DNA from: Streptomyces sp. NBC_01142
Lineage (GTDB): Bacteria > Actinomycetota > Actinomycetes > Streptomycetales > Streptomycetaceae
Reading direction: 5' to 3'
Length of the DNA: 64,000 nt
Assembly (NCBI RefSeq): GCF_026341125.1
Contig: NZ_JAPEOR010000001.1
Span: forward strand, 3,100,001-3,164,000
This document shows, in pieces, positions 33,683 through 40,953 of the stretch (position 1 is the first letter of the stretch; each line of letters starts with the position of its first letter). The notes under the pieces were generated by a model. That model searched no databases and was not told the DNA's origin. It worked only from the letters and a program-made list of their open reading frames with translations. The translations under genes were made by a program, and so were the position numbers.

Positions 33683-36148
33683 ATGCATGACGTGAACGAG
33701 GAAGCGTCGGCGTTTGGCGGACAGCGGCCGACCGGCGAGTCGATCGAGCGGGGCGGGGCCGGGCTCAGCGTGACCGACCTGCTGGCCAAGGTCATGACGA
33801 CCGCCGTGCCCCAGCCGACCGGCACCGGTACGGATTCCGCTGCCGGCGCCACTCCGACCCAGGATGTGGACGGCCTGGCCGCCGCCATCGCCGCCGCGGC
33901 GGGCAGCTATCTGCCCGACGGGCACCTGTCGCCCGACACCGATTTCTTCGACGCCGGGGGCACCTCCGTGCACGCCGTGGAACTCGTCGCGGCGCTGGAG
34001 CGCGAGCTGGGCCTGGAAATCGGCCTGGACGACGTGTTCGCCGACGCCCGGCCGCGCAGCCTCGCCCAGCGCTGGCTCTCGACCACCGGGACCACGGCCG
34101 TCCCGTCGACCACGGCCATTTCAGGAACCCCGGCGGTCCCGGCGACCCCGACCCGGGTGACCACCGCGACCGGCACCTCGACGCGCCCGGGCGCCCTCCC
34201 GCTCTCCGCCGCCGGCACCCGCCCGGCCCCGGCGCCGGGCACCCTCCCCGTCCCGTCTCCGCGCACCCCACCGGCGACCATCCCCCTGCCCGGCAGCAGC
34301 GACTCCGCCCACTCCGTAGCCCGTCGCGAGGACCTCGACCAGATCCTTGCCGACCTCTCCCTCGCCGACCGCCTGCCCTGGACCGGCTCGCCCGAGCCGC
34401 TGCCGCCACGCCGGATCCTGCTGACCGGCGCCACCGGCTTCCTCGGCAGCCACATGCTCCTCGACCTGCTGCGGCACAGCGACGCCCATGTCTACTGCCT
34501 GGTCCGTGCAGCCGACGAGGAGGCGGCCGTCGCCCGGCTCGGCGAGGCGCTGCAGAGCTACCAGCAGCCCTGGTCGTCGGAGATCCGCCGCCGGGTGACC
34601 GTGCTCCCCGGCGACATCCGGCGCCCGCACCTGGGCCTGTCCGACGATGTGTGGGACATGCTCGCCCACGAGCTGGACAGCGTCGTCGGCGTGGCGGCGG
34701 CCGTGGACTTCCTGCGCGGCTACCAGTCGCTGCGGCAGAGCAATGTCCTCGGTGCGCTGACCCTGGCCGAACTGGCGGCGACCGGCCGGCCCAAGCCACT
34801 GCACCACATCTCCTCGATCGCGGTCTTCAACGAGGTCGGCATCGCCTCCATGGGCGAGGACGACCCGCTCGCCCACGTCGACCGCCTCATCGCGGGCTAC
34901 GACCAGACGAAGTGGGCCGCCGAAGTCGCGCTGCGGCGTGCCCGCGACCACGGCCTGGTGGTCACGGCGATGCGCCCGGGCGGCATCGGCGGCCACACCA
35001 GGACCGGCGCCTACAACCCCCAGGACCTCAGCAGCGGCCTCATCTCGGCCTTCGGCCGCTTCCGCACCGTGCCCGCCTTCCGCTACCTGAATGCGGCCCC
35101 GGTGGACTGGGTGAGCCGGGTCGCGGTCGGCGTCATCTGCGAACCCGACGCCTGGGGCTACGACTACAACCTGACCGGCGTGCCCAACACCCTCGACGGC
35201 GTCGTACGGGACATGGCGCTCGGCGGCATGCATGTGCGCGTACAGGACTGGGACGAGTGGCGCACCGACGCCCTGGCCCGCCTGGAGGCCGACCCGGTGC
35301 CCGAACTGGCCTTTCTGACACGGGTGTTGCAGAGTCCCACCGCCCTCAAGCTGTGCGAGGCGACGCTGCAGGGCCCGGCGGCCACCGACGAGCGCACCGC
35401 CGCGTTCGTCGAGGCGCTCGGGCTTCCGCGCGCGGCCCGCTACGACGCCCAGGCGCAGCTCAAGACGTTCGAGCGGCTCGCCGGTGACGGCCTCGCCCGG
35501 CTGCCGCACAAGGACGACCAGCCGTACCTGTGGTTCTCCGAGACGACCGAGGGCAGCCTGGGCCCGGTCGGCGCCCCCGCCGACACCCCCTGCTCGATGG
35601 CGCTCACCCTCTCCATCGCGAGCATGTACCAGCTGGTGAAGGAGCGCCGGGTGGATGTCAGCGGCACGCTGATGTGTGCGGCGGTGCACCCCGAGCCGCT
35701 GGTCGTGGAGCGCGGCGACGTCTGGATCCGCCCCGAGGAAGGCATCCCGCAGCAGCACGGTCTGCGGCACCAACTCCTGTGCTACCGGCTGTGGTTGCGC
35801 GACGCGGACGGCGGGCGCTGGTGGCTGGACGGCCGCAAGTACGCCCGGGCCCGCCGCGACGTGTGGCGGCAGACCCGCGCGCTGAGTGTCGAGATCGGCC
35901 GCGAGGGCGAGGCTGCCGTCCTGGCCGGCGAGGTCGTCGTGCCCGCGGACAGCTACGTACGCGACCAGATCGACGGCATCAAGGTCGACCCGCGCCTGAC
36001 CAGCCAGGAGAAACGGGCCGCCAAACTGACCTGGCTCGCCTGGTTCGGCCTGGAGATGGGCCGCGGCCTGCTCGGCCCCTTCGCCCGGGTCGCCGCGGAC
36101 CTGCTCGACCTGCGTCGCACCCCGACCTCTTCGGAGCGCAACCGATGA
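33683..36148 (+). CDS. ACP-thioester reductase with an extra C-terminal domain
   Basis: The 821-aa protein begins with an ACP (residues ~55-135; DFFDAGGTSVHAVEL, Ser95) and a long Pro/Thr/Ala linker. A short-chain-dehydrogenase reductase of the NRPS/PKS R-domain type follows (~240-590): TGATGFLGSHML, HHISSIAVFNEV and the catalytic YDQTK. R domains use NADPH to release an ACP-bound acyl chain as aldehyde or alcohol. The last ~220 residues (from TTEGSLGPVGAP) are not reductase. They recall the domain between the GMC oxidoreductase and alpha/beta hydrolase parts of cholesterol-oxidase-like fusions, and the next gene encodes just such a hydrolase. ATG 33683 is out of frame with a better-placed ATG at 33670. 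The stop overlaps the next start as ATGA. Confidence 0.85.
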   Translation: MHDVNEEASAFGGQRPTGESIERGGAGLSVTDLLAKVMTTAVPQPTGTGTDSAAGATPTQDVDGLAAAIAAAAGSYLPDGHLSPDTDFFDAGGTSVHAVELVAALERELGLEIGLDDVFADARPRSLAQRWLSTTGTTAVPSTTAISGTPAVPATPTRVTTATGTSTRPGALPLSAAGTRPAPAPGTLPVPSPRTPPATIPLPGSSDSAHSVARREDLDQILADLSLADRLPWTGSPEPLPPRRILLTGATGFLGSHMLLDLLRHSDAHVYCLVRAADEEAAVARLGEALQSYQQPWSSEIRRRVTVLPGDIRRPHLGLSDDVWDMLAHELDSVVGVAAAVDFLRGYQSLRQSNVLGALTLAELAATGRPKPLHHISSIAVFNEVGIASMGEDDPLAHVDRLIAGYDQTKWAAEVALRRARDHGLVVTAMRPGGIGGHTRTGAYNPQDLSSGLISAFGRFRTVPAFRYLNAAPVDWVSRVAVGVICEPDAWGYDYNLTGVPNTLDGVVRDMALGGMHVRVQDWDEWRTDALARLEADPVPELAFLTRVLQSPTALKLCEATLQGPAATDERTAAFVEALGLPRAARYDAQAQLKTFERLAGDGLARLPHKDDQPYLWFSETTEGSLGPVGAPADTPCSMALTLSIASMYQLVKERRVDVSGTLMCAAVHPEPLVVERGDVWIRPEEGIPQQHGLRHQLLCYRLWLRDADGGRWWLDGRKYARARRDVWRQTRALSVEIGREGEAAVLAGEVVVPADSYVRDQIDGIKVDPRLTSQEKRAAKLTWLAWFGLEMGRGLLGPFARVAADLLDLRRTPTSSERNR

Positions 36149-37281
36149 TCCTCAGAACAACGAACTCCAAGGCCAGGCCGATGATCCGCAAGGTCAGGAC
36201 CACCACGGCCCTGCGCCCGCTCCACCACCGTCTCGACCCGGCGGCCGTCGAGGAGATCCCCTTCCGGGCGGGAGACGGCGTCCGGCTCGGCCTGACCCGC
36301 ATCGACAGCGGCGAGGCGGACCGGCCCGCCGTGCTGCTCCTGCACGGACACACCGCGTCCTCCGACATGTTCCTGCTGCCCGAGACCCGCAACCTCGTCG
36401 ACGTCCTCCTCGACGACGGCTACGAACCATGGCTGCTGGACTGGCGGGGGAGCTGCCGACTGCCCTACAACGAGACCGGCCAGAAGTACACCTACGACGA
36501 CGTCGCCCTGTACGACATCCCCGAGGCCGTCGCCCACATCCGGCAACGCATCGGCGACCGGCCGCTGTTCGTGGTCGCGCACTGCATCGGCTCGCTCACG
36601 TTGTCGCTGAGCATGGCGGCGGGGCTGGTGCCGGGACTCGCGGGCGTGGTGTCGCAGGGCGTGTTCCTGACGCCGAAGCTCGCGGGCCGCACCTCGCTTC
36701 GGATGTCGGTGGCCGGGGAGCTGCTGAAGTCCCGGATCGATCACGTGCCGGTCGACTTCCGCAAGGTGGGCTTCTGGTCGAAGTACACGCCGCTGTTCGC
36801 GCTGGCCTCCCGGAAGGCGAGTTGCCCGGATCCGACCTGTCAGATCCTGCACAACTCGGCGTGGGGCACCGGCGCCTCGCTGTTCGTGCACGAGCACCTC
36901 TCCGAGGCCACCCACAACCGGCTCGCGGAGCTGCTCGGCCCCGCGCCGCTGTGGATCCTGCCGCACCTGCGCCGGATCGAGCTGGCCCGCAGCGTGGTGC
37001 GCTGGCACGACGGCGACCACCGCTACCGGGCACTGCCGCCCAACGCACTGGACGCGGCCTCCCGCATCGACACCCCCGTCCTGCTGCTCGCGGGCAGCGA
37101 GAACGGCCTGTGGCTGGACTCCCAGAAGCTCTGCCACGAGGTGCTCGCCCACCGGCAGCCGCAATTGGACGTGGCGTACACCGAGATTCCCGGCTACGGT
37201 CACCTCGATACATTCCTCGGCCGGGGCGCCGCCCTCGACGTGTTCGGGCACATCCTCGACTTCCTCGGCAAGCGGCGGTGA
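36145..37281 (+). CDS. Alpha/beta hydrolase with a cysteine nucleophile
   Basis: The 378-aa protein has the alpha/beta hydrolase fold: VLLLHGHTASSDMFL (oxyanion region), EPWLLDWRGSCRLPYN, the nucleophile elbow VVAHCIGSLTLS, and LLLAGSENGLW plus PGYGHLDTFLG carrying the acid and His. The nucleophile position is Cys147, not Ser, as in hydrolase modules fused to GMC oxidoreductases. ATG 36145 overlaps the reductase stop by 4 bp, so the two are translated together and probably act on the same product, by hydrolysis or acyl transfer. The substrate is unknown. Confidence 0.85.
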   Translation: MILRTTNSKARPMIRKVRTTTALRPLHHRLDPAAVEEIPFRAGDGVRLGLTRIDSGEADRPAVLLLHGHTASSDMFLLPETRNLVDVLLDDGYEPWLLDWRGSCRLPYNETGQKYTYDDVALYDIPEAVAHIRQRIGDRPLFVVAHCIGSLTLSLSMAAGLVPGLAGVVSQGVFLTPKLAGRTSLRMSVAGELLKSRIDHVPVDFRKVGFWSKYTPLFALASRKASCPDPTCQILHNSAWGTGASLFVHEHLSEATHNRLAELLGPAPLWILPHLRRIELARSVVRWHDGDHRYRALPPNALDAASRIDTPVLLLAGSENGLWLDSQKLCHEVLAHRQPQLDVAYTEIPGYGHLDTFLGRGAALDVFGHILDFLGKRR

Positions 37282-37287
37282 AGGACG

Positions 37288-37308
37288 GCCTCCGGCGCGG
37301 CCGGAGGC
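37288..37308 (+). terminator. Short hairpin between the hydrolase genes
   Basis: GCCTCCGGC (37288-37296) and GCCGGAGGC (37300-37308) pair perfectly around a 3-base loop, six bases after the first hydrolase stop. It could be a weak terminator or an RNA-stabilising hairpin, since the next gene is only 44 bases further on. Confidence 0.5.
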
Positions 37309-37352
37309 AGCACCCGGCCGTACTCGGACCACACCCCAGGAGGCAACGCCCC

Positions 37353-38132
37353 ATGCCGCAGCTCGCTGTCGACGGCGCAGCACTGACGTACGACGACGAG
37401 GGCCCCCGTGACGGTGACGGCGTCCCCCTGGTGTTCATCCACGGCTGGACGGCCAACCGGCACCGCTGGGACCACCAGATGGCTCACTTCGCCCCGAAGC
37501 GGCGGGTCGTACGGCTCGACCTGCGCGGGCACGGCGAGAGCAGCGGGTCGGGGGCGCGGACGATCGAAGAGCTGGCCGGGGATGTCCTCGCCCTCCTCGA
37601 CCACCTGGAGGTCCACCGGTTCGTGCTCGTCGGCCACTCCATGGGCGGCATGATCGCGCAGACCCTCGCCCTGGGCCATCCCGAGCGGATCGAGCGCCTG
37701 GTACTGGTGAACTCGATCAGCCGGATGACCTACAGCCGGGGGAGGGGCGTGCTGATGGCGGCGTCCACGCGGGTGCCGTTCAAGCTGTTCGTCGCCACCA
37801 ACATCCAGCGGGCCTTTGCCCCCGGCTATCCGCGCGAGCAGATCCGCGAGTACATCCGGGCCTCCTCGGCCACGCCGCGGGAGGTGGTCATGACGTGCTA
37901 CGCCGCCATGCGGACCTTCGACATCCTCGACCGGGTCGGCGAGATCCGCACGCCCACCCTGTTGGTGCACGGCTACCACGACATCCAGCTGCCCGTCGCG
38001 CAGATGCTGCGGATGGCGAAGGCCTACCCGGACGCGGTGGTCCGGATCGTGGACGCCGGCCACGAACTGCCGGTGGAGAAGCCGGCCGAACTGACCGCGG
38101 CGCTCGACCGGTTCGTGACCGACCGAGCATGA
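37353..38132 (+). CDS. Alpha/beta hydrolase, serine type
   Basis: This 259-aa enzyme is a compact alpha/beta hydrolase of the esterase / haloperoxidase-like group. It shows LVFIHGWTANRHRWDHQM, LDLRGHGESSGSG, the nucleophile elbow LVGHSMGGMIAQTLAL, the acid in LVHGYHDIQLPV and the histidine in DAGHELPVEKP. Length is typical. ATG 37353 has an AGGAGG site nine bases upstream. It is the last gene of the rightward polyketide group and may edit, release or acylate the product. It faces the kinase gene across a bidirectional hairpin. Confidence 0.88.
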   Translation: MPQLAVDGAALTYDDEGPRDGDGVPLVFIHGWTANRHRWDHQMAHFAPKRRVVRLDLRGHGESSGSGARTIEELAGDVLALLDHLEVHRFVLVGHSMGGMIAQTLALGHPERIERLVLVNSISRMTYSRGRGVLMAASTRVPFKLFVATNIQRAFAPGYPREQIREYIRASSATPREVVMTCYAAMRTFDILDRVGEIRTPTLLVHGYHDIQLPVAQMLRMAKAYPDAVVRIVDAGHELPVEKPAELTAALDRFVTDRA

Positions 38133-38250
38133 GGCGGGGTGGGCGGCCGAGTGGATCCCCTGCGGGTCTTCGGGACGCGTAGGCGCTCTCCAGATGCCCG
38201 CCACCACGGCCGCCGCGAGCACATGCACAAGGCGGATCGTTGGCCCGGGG

Positions 38251-38280
38251 GCGCGCCCGCCAGTTCCGGCCCGGGCGCGC
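38251..38280. terminator. Hairpin between convergent hydrolase and kinase genes
   Basis: GCGCGCCCG (38251-38259) and CGGGCGCGC (38272-38280) pair perfectly around a 12-base loop. The hairpin abuts the kinase stop codon and lies 119 bases after the hydrolase stop, so it may end both transcripts and marks the right border of the polyketide genes. Confidence 0.55.
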
Positions 38281-40110
38281 TCACCTGCGCGTCGTGTGAA
38301 TTCCCCCGGCCCCCACGAGGCCACCCGAGTGCTGTTGGGTGGCGACGATGCGGCGCTGCTGCATCGACGTCACCTGCTGCACGACCACGACGGCCAGCAC
38401 CGCCGATGCCAGGGTCAGTACGCCTTCGAACAGGCTCAGCAGGGCGAGCAGCCGGGCTTCGTCGAGATTCTGGGCCTCGTCCCAGGGCTGCCAGGCCTTG
38501 GAGACGTACAGCAGGCCGATGCTCCCGGCGAACGACAGCCACCATGCGTGCAGTGCGCCGCGTGAGGGTGTCGGCCGCTGGGGCTGGGTGGCATAGGACG
38601 CGGGAGCGGGCGGCGATGCGCTGGCGGTCCAGACGTCGTTGATGACCTGCTTGGGCACCCAGAGATGAGCCACGGGCACGAACCAGGCGGCCAGTGCCCA
38701 TCCGCGCCCGAGCCTGTGCGCCTGTGGGTCGAACAGTTCGGCGTTGATCCGTACGCGCCGGAACCAGATGAGCCACAGTACGACGGTCGCGAGCATGATG
38801 AGGAACCAGAGCCCCATGAACGCGTCCGGGGTGCCCTTCCACGTCAACTGGAGCGCGTAGAGCAGGTCGGAAGGATTCGATCCGGTCAGCTCCACCGTGC
38901 TTTGGACGTCGGCCAGTTCGCCGACGAGCTTCGCCTCGTAGTTGAGGTCGATGACGGACACGAGCATTCCGGTGCCCAGCAGGATGACCAGCGCATTGGA
39001 CAGGCCCCTGGGCGACTTCAGCGCCGGCCGGCCGGCCGCCGGCCGCGGCGGCGGTGTCGCGGGCCCGAACACCGGCGGCGGCACCGGCCCGTGGATGCCG
39101 GGAGTCGGGTGGGGCGGGAACGGGTACGCGGGCCCGAACTGCCCTGTCGGGACGCTCGGTACGTGACCGCCGGGCACCACCGTCGGCGGCTGCCCCGCCA
39201 GTTCGGCGTCCAGCAGCCGTGCCGCGTGGCGCCCCAGATGCGCGGTCAGCTCGGCAGGGAGCCATGCGCCCGCGTCCTGTTCCCGCATGTACGGCTCGGT
39301 GAACTCCCGCAGTTGCGCGACCGTCGGCCGGTCCTCGGGATTCTTGGCGAGACAGGCGGTGATCAGACGGAGGAGGGGGCCCTCCGGGAGCGCCGAGAGG
39401 TCCGGATCCTCGTGGGCGATACGGAAGAGCAGCGCGTGGATGCCGCTCTCGATGCCGCCGAACGGCACCCGCCCGGTCATGGCGTACGCGAGGACCGCGC
39501 CGAGGCAGAACACATCGCTCGCCGTGCCGACCCGCTCGCCCCGCACCTGCTCGGGTGACATGAAGCCGGGAGAGCCGATCACGGCACCGGTGCGGGTGGC
39601 CGGGGCTTCCGCGACCGGTTCCAGGGCGCGGGCGATCCCGAAGTCGATGACGCGCGGACCGTCGAGGGTGACCAGCACATTGGAGGGCTTGAGGTCACGA
39701 TGGACGAGTCCCGCACGGTGGATGTCCGCGAGAGCTCCGAGCAGTCCGTCGGCCAGGATGAGCACGGACCGATCGGGCAGTGGCCCGTAGTCGGCGTCGG
39801 CCACGATGTCCTGGAGCGACGGTCCTGCGATGTAGCCGGTCGCCACCCATGGCGTGGCGGCGTTCGTGTCGGAGTCGAGCACGGGGGCGGTCCACTGGCC
39901 GCCCACGCGCCGGGCGGCCTCCACCTCCTGCTGGAAGCGCCGCCGGAACTCCGCCTGGCCGGCGAGCTCTCTGTGCACCAGTTTTACGGCGACGGTACGG
40001 CCGCCGGCGGAGCGGGCCAGATAGACCTGTCCCATGCCTCCGGCACCGAGTCTGCGCAGCAGCCGGTACGCACCGATCGCCTGCGGATCGCCCGGATTGA
40101 GGTACTCCAT
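38281..40110 (-). CDS. Ser/Thr protein kinase with C-terminal DUF4328 membrane domain
   Basis: The 609-aa protein (ATG 40110, GGGAGGA about 10 bases upstream) has a Hanks-type kinase at residues ~10-275. It shows LRRLGAGGMGQVYLA, VAVKLVH, LVHRDLKPSNVLV, IDFGIAR and GFMSPEQVRGE. A Pro/Gly-rich linker (~300-370) leads to four hydrophobic segments with the DUF4328 pattern: LWFLIMLATVVLWLIWFRRV, then GWALAAWFVPVAHLWVPKQV. It would be a membrane-anchored kinase whose sensor lies in the membrane rather than in external PASTA repeats. The target is unknown. A longer in-frame extension upstream is not credible. Confidence 0.9.
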   Translation of the reverse strand: MEYLNPGDPQAIGAYRLLRRLGAGGMGQVYLARSAGGRTVAVKLVHRELAGQAEFRRRFQQEVEAARRVGGQWTAPVLDSDTNAATPWVATGYIAGPSLQDIVADADYGPLPDRSVLILADGLLGALADIHRAGLVHRDLKPSNVLVTLDGPRVIDFGIARALEPVAEAPATRTGAVIGSPGFMSPEQVRGERVGTASDVFCLGAVLAYAMTGRVPFGGIESGIHALLFRIAHEDPDLSALPEGPLLRLITACLAKNPEDRPTVAQLREFTEPYMREQDAGAWLPAELTAHLGRHAARLLDAELAGQPPTVVPGGHVPSVPTGQFGPAYPFPPHPTPGIHGPVPPPVFGPATPPPRPAAGRPALKSPRGLSNALVILLGTGMLVSVIDLNYEAKLVGELADVQSTVELTGSNPSDLLYALQLTWKGTPDAFMGLWFLIMLATVVLWLIWFRRVRINAELFDPQAHRLGRGWALAAWFVPVAHLWVPKQVINDVWTASASPPAPASYATQPQRPTPSRGALHAWWLSFAGSIGLLYVSKAWQPWDEAQNLDEARLLALLSLFEGVLTLASAVLAVVVVQQVTSMQQRRIVATQQHSGGLVGAGGIHTTRR

Positions 40111-40633
40111 GTGAGGTTGGTCCTCCCCCTGCTGCCATTCGCTCACGACGCCAGCCAGAAGGATATGTGTGTTCGAGGATCGGGACACCCAGGGGGCCCT
40201 CCGGTGCCCTGAGGAGCGCGGCGGCGCATGGTCGGCGTTGCGCCACGGACGCGGGTACAAGTCTCCCTGTCGGCCTGGTCGCAGCATCAGGAGGACCCGG
40301 CCGAGGAGCCCGTCGGCGCACGAGGGCGAGGGCAGGGAGGAGTACGGACGGCTCCACGCCCGACACCATGTTCGCGCTCCCGTCGCGGCAGCACCGGGCC
40401 TTCCGAGCTGCCCGGCACGCCGGACGCGGAACCGGGTCAAGGCCATGACCAGCAGGCGGGCCGCCCCACGTACACGAAGCCCAACCAGGCCCGGCGGGTG
40501 TGCGAGGACAGCCTCGACAGGGTGTGACCGCCCCGCGCAAGCCCCCCAAACGGACGGTTACAGGAAAGGCCGCACCCTTCATATCGTCGTCCCCGGCGGC
40601 GCCGAGGAAGGCCCGCCGGAGGGGGATGAGCCG

Positions 40634-40921
40634 GTGTCTGACCTCTGGCCGGCGCTGACGGACGACGCGTTCCACCAGCACTGGAGTGGGCGGCCGAGGC
40701 GTGAGAAGTACGCGGCGAAGGGCCCGGCCGCCGGGGGCCGGGCCTGCCTGACCGACGCTCTGCGGACGTGGTGGAGCCCGGACGGCCCGCCTGCTGTGGA
40801 GCAGCGCCGGAAGATCCGCCTCTCCACGACCGCCGACCGCCGCCATTACACCTCGGCACTGTCGCCGCAGCACGCCCTGCTGAGACGTATGAGAGAGCTC
40901 CTACTCGACCAAGCACGTTGA
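40634..40921 (+). CDS. Putative 95-aa hypothetical protein
   Basis: GTG 40634 follows a GGAGGGGGA site by about 10 bases and opens a 95-codon frame. Its third positions are almost all G or C until the last 15 codons. The protein is charged (HWSGRPRREKYAAKGPAAGG, RKIRLSTTADRRHY), soluble and without known domain. It ends 33 bases before the LuxR-type regulator and could be its co-transcribed partner, or just chance coding potential in the regulator's leader. Confidence 0.35.
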   Translation: MSDLWPALTDDAFHQHWSGRPRREKYAAKGPAAGGRACLTDALRTWWSPDGPPAVEQRRKIRLSTTADRRHYTSALSPQHALLRRMRELLLDQAR

Positions 40922-40953
40922 ACTCCCTCTTCCCCGCGCACGAAGAGAGGCAG

